A stretch of DNA of 64,000 nucleotides from Pectobacterium aquaticum (lineage in GTDB: Bacteria > Pseudomonadota > Gammaproteobacteria > Enterobacterales > Enterobacteriaceae), in the NCBI RefSeq assembly GCF_003382565.3, contig NZ_CP086253.1:3534001-3598000 (forward strand), written 5' to 3'. Of this stretch, positions 18,169-27,017 are shown in pieces; position 1 is the stretch's first letter, and each line of letters opens with the position of its first letter. The notes beneath the pieces are model-generated. The model was not told where the DNA came from. It ran no database searches and worked only from the letters and a program-made list of their open reading frames with translations. The position numbers were made by a program, and so were the translations under genes.

Positions 18169-19254
18169 TTAATTAATCCGCTTTCCATTTTCATCAAAAA
18201 AGTGCAGATGTTCACTACGGCACGTCAGCGGAATCGTTGAGTAAGGCACAATACTATTATCACCCGACAAATGAACCTTGAAATTATTAACGCCAGAATA
18301 CGCACCAAAAATATAGGTCGCATTACCCAGCCTTTCCGTGACCTCACTCGTGATCGACAAGCTGACGTCCCCACCGTTCGGGTCAATACTCAGGTGTTCA
18401 GGGCGAATACCCACGGTAATTTTCTGATCGGCACACAATCCGTGGTTAGCAAGATTAACGGAAAGCGTATTGAGCTTATTGATCAAGATACTCACGTTGT
18501 TCCCTTCAACCTGTAGCACTTCGCCAGGTAGAAAGTTCATATTCGGCGAACCGATAAAACCTGCGACAAAAAGATTTTCTGGCTTATGGTAGAGCGCCAT
18601 CGGTGTCCCAACCTGCTCAATATATCCCTTGTTTAACACCACAATTTTATCCGCCAGCGTCATCGCTTCGACTTGATCGTGCGTCACATAAACCATGGTG
18701 TTACGCATTTCCTGATGAAGCCGGGCAATCTGTAAACGCATTTCCACGCGTAATTCGGCATCGAGGTTCGACAAGGGCTCATCGAATAAGAACACTTTAG
18801 GATCGCGCACAATGGCACGCCCAATCGCAACACGCTGACGCTGACCGCCAGAAAGCTGTTTCGGTGTGCGGTCTAACAGTGCTTCTAGCTGGAGCGTCAT
18901 CGCGGCCTTACGCACCATTTTTTCGACTTCAGCTTTGGGGTGCCCGTTCATTCTCAACCCAAACCCCATATTTTCAGCCACCGTCATATGCGGGTACAGC
19001 GCGTAAGACTGGAACACCATCGCAATCCCCCGCTCTGCGGGATCGAAATGGTTAACTAAACGGTTATCAATATGAATTTCGCCATCCGTGATATCTTCCA
19101 ATCCTGCGATCATTCTCAGCAACGTCGATTTACCACACCCCGACGGACCGACGAAGACCACAAATTCGCCTGAATTAATCTCAAGATTAATACGATGGAT
19201 GGTTTCAGTCTTATCGTAACGCTTCACTATATTTTTTAATAAAATATCAGCCAT
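18169..19254 (-). CDS. Sugar ABC transporter ATP-binding protein (MalK/MsmK/UgpC type)
   Basis: A 361-residue ATPase with Walker A GPSGCGKST, signature LSGGQRQRVAIGRA, Walker B VFLFDEPLSNLD and the C-terminal regulatory OB-fold of the MalK class. The ATG at 19254 has GAGG six bases upstream; the frame 12 bases longer starts with TTG. It energises the two permeases encoded just upstream. Next to a GH53 galactanase it corresponds to GanK of galacto-oligosaccharide uptake in Dickeya and Pectobacterium. Confidence 0.92.
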   Translation of the reverse strand: MADILLKNIVKRYDKTETIHRINLEINSGEFVVFVGPSGCGKSTLLRMIAGLEDITDGEIHIDNRLVNHFDPAERGIAMVFQSYALYPHMTVAENMGFGLRMNGHPKAEVEKMVRKAAMTLQLEALLDRTPKQLSGGQRQRVAIGRAIVRDPKVFLFDEPLSNLDAELRVEMRLQIARLHQEMRNTMVYVTHDQVEAMTLADKIVVLNKGYIEQVGTPMALYHKPENLFVAGFIGSPNMNFLPGEVLQVEGNNVSILINKLNTLSVNLANHGLCADQKITVGIRPEHLSIDPNGGDVSLSITSEVTERLGNATYIFGAYSGVNNFKVHLSGDNSIVPYSTIPLTCRSEHLHFFDENGKRIN

Positions 19255-19290
19255 GTTGAACCTCAAACTTAATTTGCCATTGCGCGCGTA

Positions 19291-20103
19291 TTACTTCACT
19301 GCGCCCGTCATGCTGGCGATAAATTGCTTTTGCATGGCGAAGAAGATAAGTAAGCTAGGAAGAGTAGAGATGACTGTTCCCACCATAATAAGCCCGAAGT
19401 CTGGAGAATAGGCAGAAGCAAAGCTGGATAACACCAGATTAATCGTCTTTAATTCATTAGACTGGAGGACAATAAGCGGCCAGAGAAAGGCATTCCATGA
19501 CGTCATAAAAACAATGATAAACGCAGCGGAATAGCTGGCTCGCATAATCGGTACATAGACATACAAGAAAATTTTCCACTCCGCGACGCTTTCCACGCGC
19601 GCAGCATCGATCAACTCTCTCGGAAACGTTTTCGTACATTGCCTAAAGTAAAAAATAATAAACGCACCGGCCACCGTCGGCATGACAACGGCAAAATGCG
19701 TATCCAGTAAGCCAGCCTTACCAAACATGGTAAAAAGCGGGATCATTAATGCTGCAAACGGGATCATCATCGTCGTTAATAGTGCGACATAGACACGCTC
19801 ACGATTCTTGCTGGAATAAATCTCAAAGGCATAACCTGCGATAGAGCACACCACCAGCGTTGACACCGTACTGATCAATGCAATCTTTGAGGTATTCCAA
19901 AACACTAATGCCAGATCCACCTGACTCGTCAGATTGGTAAAGTTGACCAGTAATTGATCGCCAAACGTGAATTTACCCATGTTGATTTGGCTGGTGCTAT
20001 TCGTGCTCGATACCACCATCCAATAGAATGGGAAAAGCGAGAAAATGCTCATCAGCACAAGAAAAATATGCATCAGCATGCTGTTAATTTTACTTTTTCT
20101 CAT
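19291..20103 (-). CDS. Sugar ABC transporter permease, MalG type
   Basis: A 270-residue inner-membrane protein with about six hydrophobic helices and the EAA loop ELIDAARVESVAEWKIF that contacts the ATPase. It starts one base after the stop of the partner permease gene, so the two are co-translated. The likely substrate is galacto-oligosaccharide released by the GH53 enzyme; this is inferred from context only. Confidence 0.9.
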   Translation of the reverse strand: MRKSKINSMLMHIFLVLMSIFSLFPFYWMVVSSTNSTSQINMGKFTFGDQLLVNFTNLTSQVDLALVFWNTSKIALISTVSTLVVCSIAGYAFEIYSSKNRERVYVALLTTMMIPFAALMIPLFTMFGKAGLLDTHFAVVMPTVAGAFIIFYFRQCTKTFPRELIDAARVESVAEWKIFLYVYVPIMRASYSAAFIIVFMTSWNAFLWPLIVLQSNELKTINLVLSSFASAYSPDFGLIMVGTVISTLPSLLIFFAMQKQFIASMTGAVK

Positions 20104-20104
20104 A

Positions 20105-20986
20105 TTATCCCTTCCGTGCTGCTTTAAACTGAATCAGCGCCAGTATTGCTGAGAAAACAACAATCACGTATGAAACCGTTGCCGCATAGCCAAAGTTCGG
20201 TACAAATTTGAATGACAAATTATAAATATAAAGCGATAACGTCAGCGTCGCATTTGCCGGACCACCATTCGTGATATTCATGACTTCATCAAACAACTGT
20301 AATGTGCCAATGGTTGATGTCACACTGGTAAAAAGAATAACCGGTTTCAATAAGGGTATGGTGATGAAGAAAAACTGCTTAATGGGGCTGACGCCATCAA
20401 CCCTAGCCGCCTCATAAATTGACTTATCAATATTCTGCATAGCAGAAAGATAAAATATCATGTTATATCCCGTCCAGCGCCATGTAATGGCAATAATGAT
20501 GGTCACTTTCGCCCAGAAAGGATCGGACAACCACGGAATCGGATCGTCAATAACATGAATAAACAGCAAGAATGAATTAATCACGCCATCCAGTTCAAAC
20601 ATACTCTTGAAAAGAATGGAGTAGGCCACCAGTGAGGTCACACAAGGTAAAAAGATCGCTATTCTAAACCACTGGCGATATTTAAGCTGAGACGAGTTCA
20701 AACAAGAAGAAATAGCCAGTGATAATAGAATCATAATGGGGACTTGGATTACCAGAAACGTTAACGTATTCCAAAGTGCCGTTTTGAACATAGGATCACT
20801 GAATAAACGAATGATATTTCCCAGGCCAACAAATTGTGTCACCACACCACGGCCAGACTGAAAAGAAAGCCACAGTGATTTGAAAATAGGGTATATCGTC
20901 ATTAAGGCAATTAACCCAACAGCGGTAGCGACAAAAGCCCAGCCGTTGATGTTATAAAGCCTATTCATTTTAGGTTTATACATCAT
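20105..20986 (-). CDS. Sugar ABC transporter permease, MalF type
   Basis: An approximately 293-residue membrane protein with six or more hydrophobic segments and the EAA loop IYEAARVDGVSPIKQFF near residue 200. Two adjacent ATG codons (20986, 20983) are possible starts; a GTG at 20992 also exists. It forms the heterodimeric channel with the MalG-type protein. Its place after the binding-protein gene follows the usual importer order. Confidence 0.9.
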   Translation of the reverse strand: MMYKPKMNRLYNINGWAFVATAVGLIALMTIYPIFKSLWLSFQSGRGVVTQFVGLGNIIRLFSDPMFKTALWNTLTFLVIQVPIMILLSLAISSCLNSSQLKYRQWFRIAIFLPCVTSLVAYSILFKSMFELDGVINSFLLFIHVIDDPIPWLSDPFWAKVTIIIAITWRWTGYNMIFYLSAMQNIDKSIYEAARVDGVSPIKQFFFITIPLLKPVILFTSVTSTIGTLQLFDEVMNITNGGPANATLTLSLYIYNLSFKFVPNFGYAATVSYVIVVFSAILALIQFKAARKG

Positions 20987-21049
20987 TATCACACCATCGA
21001 TTTCTGGAGAGAAATACTTGAGGGCTTGCCGCCCTCAAGCTCACACTCG

Positions 21050-22315
21050 CTACTGCATAATCTGATTTTTTAATGTCGCTTCGGCGCGTTTTAAAACGTC
21101 ATCAACAGAATCGCCTTTCAGTAATGCAGGTATTTCAGCAGCAATGGCGTTATCAACTTCCTGGGTATACATACCGTAGGAAACCTGTGGAATTTCAGTC
21201 ACCCATTTAGAGAAATCAGCGAACACGGGTTGCCCGCCAAAGAACGGATCGTGTACCGCGTAAGCAGGGCCGGAAGTGGCGGGAAGGAAGGTGGCGAGCG
21301 CACCGCGATCAACCAAAAGGGTTTGATACATATTGCTATCTGCCGCAAAGGTTTTCTGCAAAAATTCAATCGCCTGTTTAGTATTTTTGCCACCTTTTAA
21401 GACATACCAGCTCGATCCCCCCTGATTGGAAGCATGTACCGCTTTGTCGAGGTTCAGCCGTGGGATCGGCGCGACACGCCATTTGCCTTTCTGATCTTCA
21501 GCACTTTTAATGGAGCCAATCACCCATACGCCAGAAACCACACTCGCCGATTTTCCGGCATTAAAGCTCCCGACAAAACTCGACCAGCCTGAGATAGGAC
21601 GTGCAATTTTCGCGTCATTAATCGCTTTAATTGTTTTTAACGTTTCTTTCAGTGCATTATTTTTGGTGAGATTGAGTTGTCCTTGATTATCGAAGAACCA
21701 TTCTCCACCGGACTGCATCATAATATGAGGGAGAACTACATCATTCATATCGTAGGTCAGCATATCAACACCGGTTTTCGCTTTTACCTGCTTACCGATT
21801 TCAATATATTTATCCCAGGTAATATTCACCATATCACTCTCTTTATATCCGGCAGCCTCCAGATAATCGAGTCGATAGAACATTCCCGCCACGCCGGAAT
21901 CAAAAGGAACACCGTATACCTTATCCCCTACCGTCATCACCTTCGTTTTATAAGGTGCAAACTGGCTATAATCGATAGCATCCTGTAATGGGGTAAACGA
22001 GTCAGGATAAGCCTGAAGATACTTCTGAGCATTATAATCTTCAATAAGCACAATATCAGGAAGCGAGTTTTTAACCCCTGAAGCCAACATGGTATTTAAT
22101 TTCTGCTCAATATCTTCTTTACCGGAGTCGATCACTTTCAGACTAAAACTTGGATCGGCTTTTTTATATATCGACGATGCCTCATGCATTGCCGCAACAT
22201 TGAAGTTAGGATCCCAGGCCCACACGGTGACTTCAGCAGCCAAGCTGTGACTCGATAAGCCCAGCGTGAGGAATGAAACTGCAAATAGGGTAGATACTTT
22301 ATTCTTGATCTTCAT
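21050..22315 (-). CDS. Sugar ABC transporter substrate-binding protein
   Basis: A 421-residue periplasmic protein of the family 1 extracellular solute-binding type. A signal peptide of about 26 residues ends at SHSLAA, and the mature part starts EVTVWAWDPNFNVAAM. It carries the usual GVPFDSGVAGMFYR and GSSWYVLKGGKNTKQAIEF segments. It is the first and presumably most expressed gene of the importer operon; the leader region 22316-22696 must contain the promoter. A galacto-oligosaccharide ligand is inferred from the adjacent GH53 gene. Confidence 0.9.
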   Translation of the reverse strand: MKIKNKVSTLFAVSFLTLGLSSHSLAAEVTVWAWDPNFNVAAMHEASSIYKKADPSFSLKVIDSGKEDIEQKLNTMLASGVKNSLPDIVLIEDYNAQKYLQAYPDSFTPLQDAIDYSQFAPYKTKVMTVGDKVYGVPFDSGVAGMFYRLDYLEAAGYKESDMVNITWDKYIEIGKQVKAKTGVDMLTYDMNDVVLPHIMMQSGGEWFFDNQGQLNLTKNNALKETLKTIKAINDAKIARPISGWSSFVGSFNAGKSASVVSGVWVIGSIKSAEDQKGKWRVAPIPRLNLDKAVHASNQGGSSWYVLKGGKNTKQAIEFLQKTFAADSNMYQTLLVDRGALATFLPATSGPAYAVHDPFFGGQPVFADFSKWVTEIPQVSYGMYTQEVDNAIAAEIPALLKGDSVDDVLKRAEATLKNQIMQ

Positions 22316-22696
22316 CAGAGCAGTCCTTCTTTACTTTTTGTAAAGAGAGAATATGAGTTACTGCATAATGAAGCAACGAGTTACACCGCTTACATTCTTC
22401 CATCCGGTGATACGGGTCACACAACAAGGAGAAAAATGACTAAATATTCGATCTAAATACAAAAAATTTAGGAAAAATTTCCTCCTATAAAGCCCATACC
22501 AGCCCATAAAAATGATTAAAATAAAAGCAAAACCCACCACATACCATTGAAAATAAAACAAAAAATGACAGTATAAAAAGGTTAATCAGCGCATATTAAC
22601 CATAATCACCTCTTCATCGTGGAATTACGCAAAAATGAAAGCGTTACCACAGAAAATCCAGCGGCACATGGGATACCCGTGTGCCGCAAAACAGGC
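22316..22696. promoter_or_regulatory. AT-rich promoter region of the galactan importer operon
   Basis: This 381-bp gap has no convincing gene. It contains AGGAAAAATTTCCT (about 22471-22484), and a LacI-type half-matched site TGAAAGCGTTACCA at 22636-22649 that could be an operator for the regulator at 15327. Confidence 0.4.
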
Positions 22697-23278
22697 CTAT
22701 GCCTTGGCAAACCAGCCGCGGATGATCGCATGCTGTAGCAGCATAATGGTCTTACCGTCTTTAATCCGGCCATCGTTCATCATCGCGACGGCTTCGCTGA
22801 ACGGCAGTTCCAGCACCTCAATGTCTTCATCTTCCACACCACCGCCCAGATTATCCCTCTGCGACTCATCGTATTCAGCAGCGAAAAAGTACACACGCTC
22901 CGTCACGCTGCCCGGCGACATGTAGGCATAGAACAGCTTTTCCACGTTGCCGATCGCATAGCCCGTTTCTTCGATGGCCTCGTTACGGATACATTCTTCG
23001 GGCGAATGGTCGTCCAGCAAACCCGCGCAGGTTTCCAGCAGCATGCCGCTTTCGTTGCCGTTGACGTAGGTGGGAATACGGAATTGTCGTGTCAGAATCA
23101 CCGTACCTTTCGCCCGGTTGTACAGCAGAATCGTCGCACCATCACCACGATCGTAAACTTCACGAACTTGGCGAACCAAGCCGCCATTATTTCTTTTTAA
23201 ATCAAATGTATATTTATTCAGAATATACCAATTATCGGATAGCAGCTTCTTTTCGACGATATCAATGGGAGACGACAT
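22697..23278 (-). CDS. nudK: GDP-mannose pyrophosphatase, Nudix hydrolase
   Basis: A 193-residue Nudix enzyme closely like E. coli NudK along its length (VYDRGDGATILLYN, YVNGNESGMLLETCAGLLD, GGGVEDEDIEVLELPF). The Nudix box runs from GLLDDHSPEECIRNEA to EETGY, with the Mg-binding Glu residues present. It hydrolyses GDP-mannose to mannose 1-phosphate and GMP. The ATG at 23278 has GAGG upstream and begins where homology starts; the longer frame is not supported. It stands alone. Confidence 0.92.
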   Translation of the reverse strand: MSSPIDIVEKKLLSDNWYILNKYTFDLKRNNGGLVRQVREVYDRGDGATILLYNRAKGTVILTRQFRIPTYVNGNESGMLLETCAGLLDDHSPEECIRNEAIEETGYAIGNVEKLFYAYMSPGSVTERVYFFAAEYDESQRDNLGGGVEDEDIEVLELPFSEAVAMMNDGRIKDGKTIMLLQHAIIRGWFAKA

Positions 23279-23549
23279 GCAAACACCTCGATGCTCGATG
23301 ACTGAAGGGATGGTTCGTTTATATAAACAACGCGAATTCATCATATCCACTTTTAGCGGCGGCATAAACGGATAAGAAGGTATCCACAGCTACGGTAAAA
23401 CAGCCCGGCTCCCGCGAGATCGACCCCGTGGAGTTGGGCTTGATATATGCGTTGTGTATCAGCGATGCTATGTAGCGCAGCAGCACTTTTTATCGCGGCA
23501 GGGCTCTGCTTCCCCTACCGTCGACCACTACCCTAATCCCGGAGAACCT

Positions 23550-23753
23550 ATGCCATACGTCAACATCAAAATCACCAATGAAGGCGTCACCGCTGAACAA
23601 AAGCGTCAGTTGATTGAAGGCGTCACCCAGTTGCTGGTCGATGTGCTAAATAAGAACCCGAAAACCACCGTGGTCGTGATTGATGAAGTTGAAACGGACA
23701 ACTGGGGGATCGGCGGCGTGCCGGTGACGGAGTTGAGGAAGGCCAGTCAGTAA
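23550..23753 (+). CDS. 4-oxalocrotonate tautomerase-family enzyme
   Basis: A 67-residue tautomerase. After Met removal Pro-1 becomes the catalytic base (PYVNIKITNEG). The rest fits the family: VTAEQKRQLIEGVTQLL, then a conserved TTVVVIDEVETDNWGIGG segment. The ATG at 23550 has ggag six bases upstream, and starting anywhere else would bury Pro-1. Physiological substrate unknown; these small enzymes often act on enol-keto acids. A bidirectional hairpin follows. Confidence 0.88.
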   Translation: MPYVNIKITNEGVTAEQKRQLIEGVTQLLVDVLNKNPKTTVVVIDEVETDNWGIGGVPVTELRKASQ

Positions 23754-23778
23754 GCCAGCTAGTGATAAAGAGTAGAAA

Positions 23779-23820
23779 GGTGCCACGCTATTCTGACGTA
23801 ATAATCGGTGGCACCCGTTT
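23779..23820. terminator. Hairpin shared by convergent tautomerase and mntH genes
   Basis: GGTGCCAC and GTGGCACC pair across a 26-base loop, followed by CGTTTTAT on the plus strand. It lies between two convergent genes and probably serves the tautomerase gene. Confidence 0.6.
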
Positions 23821-25058
23821 TATATCCCCAACATCGTATCCATCAGCAGATACATATTGAGGGAAACTACCAGTACGACAATGAGTTGGCCGATGCGCTG
23901 TACCCATTTTCCGTTCACCATCGTCCCCATTAGTTCACGGTTGCCGGTGAAGGACAGCAAGGGAACCAGCGCCAGCGCGATCCCAAAGCTCAGCACCACC
24001 TGACTCAACACCAGCACCCGCGTCGGATCCATACCGGACAGAATCACGATAAACGACGGCAGCATTGTCACTGTGCGGCGTACCCAGAGTGGGATATGAA
24101 AGCGCACGAATCCTTGCATCACCACCTGCCCCGCCAGCGTACCGACAACGGTAGAAGACAGACCCGCCGCCACCAGACTCAGACCGAAAATGACCGCGGC
24201 GGCTTTACCCAGCAGCGGCTCCAGCGTGAGGTAGGCTTTATCCAGATCGGCAATATCCTGATTGCCGCTGAAATGGAACGCCGCCGCGGCCGTTGCCATC
24301 ATCGCCAGATTGACGAATCCGGCGATGGTCATCGCAATCGCGACATCGACTTTCGTTGCCGAATAACGCTCGGCACGGGTGTGGTTGCCCTCATGCTGCG
24401 TCAGGGAAGAGTGCAGGTAAATCACATGCGGCATAATGGTCGCCCCCAACACACCGGCGGCCAGCAACACGGCATCGGAGGTCGGCAGACTCGGGATTGC
24501 CATGCCTTTGGCTAACGCGGACAGCTCAGGCTGAGAGAAGACCAATTCAACAATATACGCCGCCGCCACAAACAGCAGCAGGCCGCCAATGACCATCTCC
24601 AGCGGCTTCTGCCCGCGCTGTTGCAGCATAAGAATCAGGAAGGTGGCAATGGCAGTGAGGATCGCGCCTTCCAGCAGCGACACGCCCAATAGCAGCTTGA
24701 AACCAATCGCCGCACCGATAAATTCGGCCAGATCGGTCGCCATCGCAATAATTTCGGCCTGCACCCAATACGCCCAAACGGCTGGGCGCGGAAAACGATC
24801 GCGAATATGTTCCGCCAGGTTCTTACCCGTTGCGATCCCCAATTTGGCGGACAACAGCTGGATCAGCATCGCCATCAGGTTCGCCCACACCACCACCCAC
24901 AGCAGCGTATAGCCATAGGCCGCGCCAGACTGGATGTTAGTGGCAAAGTTACCCGGATCGATATAACCAATCGCCGCAATAAACGCCGGGCCCATCAGAG
25001 AAAGTTTGACCTTCCTTGATGTGCGGCTTGTTGACTCAATAACACGGCTACCCGGCAT
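23820..25058 (-). CDS. mntH: Manganese/divalent metal:proton symporter, Nramp family
   Basis: A 412-residue membrane protein with about 11 helices. The Nramp metal-binding motifs are present: DPGN in IGYIDPGNFATN (helix 1) and the helix-6 segment LGATIMPHVIYLHSS. The ~20-residue N-terminal tail is rich in Ser, Thr and Arg. It imports Mn(II), with Fe(II) as a second substrate, driven by protons. A Fur-like site lies about 45 bp upstream of the start codon, so iron repression is likely; no clear MntR box was recognised. Confidence 0.93.
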   Translation of the reverse strand: MPGSRVIESTSRTSRKVKLSLMGPAFIAAIGYIDPGNFATNIQSGAAYGYTLLWVVVWANLMAMLIQLLSAKLGIATGKNLAEHIRDRFPRPAVWAYWVQAEIIAMATDLAEFIGAAIGFKLLLGVSLLEGAILTAIATFLILMLQQRGQKPLEMVIGGLLLFVAAAYIVELVFSQPELSALAKGMAIPSLPTSDAVLLAAGVLGATIMPHVIYLHSSLTQHEGNHTRAERYSATKVDVAIAMTIAGFVNLAMMATAAAAFHFSGNQDIADLDKAYLTLEPLLGKAAAVIFGLSLVAAGLSSTVVGTLAGQVVMQGFVRFHIPLWVRRTVTMLPSFIVILSGMDPTRVLVLSQVVLSFGIALALVPLLSFTGNRELMGTMVNGKWVQRIGQLIVVLVVSLNMYLLMDTMLGI

Positions 25059-25102
25059 AGTATGACCCTTCTAACACTGTTGTTTTATTACTCTCACAAA
25101 AA

Positions 25103-25119
25103 CGATAATGATTATCAAG
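25103..25119 (-). promoter_or_regulatory. Fur-like operator upstream of mntH
   Basis: ACGATAATGATTATCAA contains GATAATGATTATC, close to the Fur core GATAATGATAATC. The sequence is clear; binding is inferred. Confidence 0.6.
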
Positions 25120-25253
25120 TGCATTTAGAGTGGTAATACCAATTCTTTTGATAGCTAATGATGATGAGTCATTCAAAACCTAAAAAACATCTTTTTTATC
25201 AAACAAATCTTAACAAAATGTACACTAAATAATTCAGTATGACGGGGCATATA

Positions 25254-25286
25254 AACAAAAAACCCCATGCGGTGGGCACGGGGTTC
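25254..25286 (-). terminator. Rho-independent terminator of grpE
   Basis: Read on the minus strand: AACCCCGTGCCCACCGCATG then GGGTTTTTTG, a GC-rich stem followed by six Ts, 35 bp after the grpE stop. Confidence 0.8.
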
Positions 25287-25320
25287 GGAATAAAGCTACG
25301 TTGTAAACAGGGTGCGTGTA

Positions 25321-25908
25321 TCAGTCTTGCGCTTTTGATACCGCAACCATCGCTGGACGCAGCAAACGGCCGTTCAGCGTATAGCCTTTTTGCATGACCA
25401 TCATGACATGATTCGGCTGGTGATCGGCCGAAGGTAACATCGTCATCGCCTGATGCACTTCTGGGTTAAATGGTACGCCCACATCACCCACAACCTCGAT
25501 GCCAAATTTACGCACGGCATCCAGCAACGATTTCAGCGTCAGTTCAACACCTTCAATCATTGCAGCCAGTGATTCATTGGCCTTGTCCGCCGTATCCAGC
25601 GCACGTTCCAGATTGTCGATAACTGGCAGCATTTCGCTGGCAAATTTTTCTACCGCAAATTTATGCGCTTTCTCAACATCCATTTCCGCACGGCGGCGAA
25701 TGTTATCGGCTTCAGCACGGACGCGAAGCATATTGTCACGTTCACGCTGTTGCAGTTCGCTCAACTGGGTTTCCAGTTCGGCGATGCGCGCATCACGCGG
25801 GTCAGCTACGTCTGCCGTCTCTGGCGTGGCATCCGCTTGCTGCCCTTTTGCTGCTTCCTTTTGATCCAGGACTTGCTCGTCAGGCGTTTTCTGTTCTTTA
25901 CTACTCAT
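25321..25908 (-). CDS. grpE: Nucleotide exchange factor GrpE
   Basis: A 195-residue co-chaperone that releases ADP from DnaK. A low-complexity acidic N-terminus leads to a long coiled coil (ARIAELETQLSELQQRERDN) and the GrpE core ADNIRRRAEMDVEKAHKFA, with the C-terminal beta-domain signature VGVPFNPEVHQAM and NGRLLRPAMVAVSK. Length and motifs match E. coli GrpE. It is monocistronic, with a near-consensus sigma-32 promoter upstream and its own terminator, divergent from nadK. Confidence 0.96.
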   Translation of the reverse strand: MSSKEQKTPDEQVLDQKEAAKGQQADATPETADVADPRDARIAELETQLSELQQRERDNMLRVRAEADNIRRRAEMDVEKAHKFAVEKFASEMLPVIDNLERALDTADKANESLAAMIEGVELTLKSLLDAVRKFGIEVVGDVGVPFNPEVHQAMTMLPSADHQPNHVMMVMQKGYTLNGRLLRPAMVAVSKAQD

Positions 25909-25948
25909 GAAATTCTCCGCGGTTTAGCATTAATCTCGCTAGTTGCTT

Positions 25949-25977
25949 ATTATGGGGATCAAAATCGGGGATTCAAG
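25949..25977 (-). promoter_or_regulatory. Sigma-32 heat-shock promoter of grpE
   Basis: On the minus strand, CTTGAA (25977-25972), a 14-bp spacer, then CCCCATAAT (25957-25949), nearly identical to the heat-shock consensus and about 40 bp upstream of the grpE start. Confidence 0.85.
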
Positions 25978-26039
25978 GGAACCAGTCACATATTGGTTCC
26001 AGCCGCTGCCGATACACTACGCTGAGGACAAAAACAGCA

Positions 26040-26936
26040 ATGAACACACCGCTTACAATGAACAGGCCGTTTAATTGTATTGGCATTGTCGGCCATCCGC
26101 GCCACCCAACGGCGCTGGCAACGCATGAGATGCTTTATCACTGGCTCACCGACAAAGGCTACTCGGTTCTGATCGAGCAACAGATCGCTCGTGAGTTGAA
26201 TCTAAAAGACGCACCGACCGGTAGCCTTGCTGACATCGGCCAGCAGGCGGATTTGGCAGTTGTCGTTGGCGGTGATGGCAATATGCTCGGCGCAGCACGC
26301 GTGCTGTCGCGCTATGACATCAAGGTGATCGGTGTGAACCGTGGCAACCTCGGTTTTCTGACCGATCTCGATCCTGATCAGGCGCAGCAGCAGCTTTCTG
26401 ACGTTCTCGACGGCCATTATTTGAGCGAACAGCGTTTCATGCTGGAAGCGCACGTTTGCCGCGAAAACCAGCCCGACAGTATCAGTACCGCTATTAACGA
26501 AGTAGTGCTTCACCCAGGAAAAGTTGCACATATGATTGAATTTGAAGTCTATATTGACGACAAATTCGCCTTTTCACAGCGTTCAGACGGCCTGATTATC
26601 GCCACGCCTACAGGCTCCACTGCCTATTCCCTTTCCGCTGGCGGCCCAATCCTAACACCGTCGCTGGATGCCATTGCGCTGGTGCCCATGTTCCCGCACA
26701 CGCTGTCAGCACGCCCGCTGGTCATCAACAGCAGCAGCACGATTCGGCTGAAATTTTCCTGCATTACCAACGATCTGGAGATCAGCTGTGACAGCCAGAT
26801 TGCGTTACCGGTACAGGAAGGCGAAGAAGTCCTGATTCGCCGCAGCGAATATTATCTGAATCTGATCCACCCAAAAAACTACAGCTATTTCAATACACTA
26901 AGTTCAAAACTCGGTTGGTCAAAAAAATTATTCTAA
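26040..26936 (+). CDS. nadK: NAD kinase
   Basis: A 298-residue ATP-NAD kinase that makes NADP in the cytoplasm. Family marks are GIVGHPRHPTALATHEML, the GGDGN motif in VVVGGDGNMLGA with the catalytic Asp, and TGSTAYSLSAGGPI. The start may be the ATG at 26040 or the one at 26058, which would put the conserved block at the same distance as in E. coli. It is divergent from grpE and upstream of recN, the usual enterobacterial order. Confidence 0.95.
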   Translation: MNTPLTMNRPFNCIGIVGHPRHPTALATHEMLYHWLTDKGYSVLIEQQIARELNLKDAPTGSLADIGQQADLAVVVGGDGNMLGAARVLSRYDIKVIGVNRGNLGFLTDLDPDQAQQQLSDVLDGHYLSEQRFMLEAHVCRENQPDSISTAINEVVLHPGKVAHMIEFEVYIDDKFAFSQRSDGLIIATPTGSTAYSLSAGGPILTPSLDAIALVPMFPHTLSARPLVINSSSTIRLKFSCITNDLEISCDSQIALPVQEGEEVLIRRSEYYLNLIHPKNYSYFNTLSSKLGWSKKLF

Positions 26937-26954
26937 AATTTCACCCAGCTACTT

Positions 26955-27008
26955 TACTGTATATAAAACCAGTTTATACTGTATGTAATCACATGTGATT
27001 ACATACAG
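26955..27008 (+). promoter_or_regulatory. LexA boxes of recN, one inside a perfect 30-bp palindrome
   Basis: TACTGTATATAAAACCAGTT (26955-26974) fits the SOS box CTG-N10-CAG. A second, weaker box starts CTG at 26979 and a third ends CAG at 27008. These two lie in a perfect palindrome (26979-27008) with arm CTGTATGTAATCACA, ending one base before the ribosome-binding site. SOS control of recN is well established. Confidence 0.8.
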
Positions 27009-27017
27009 AGGTTTATC

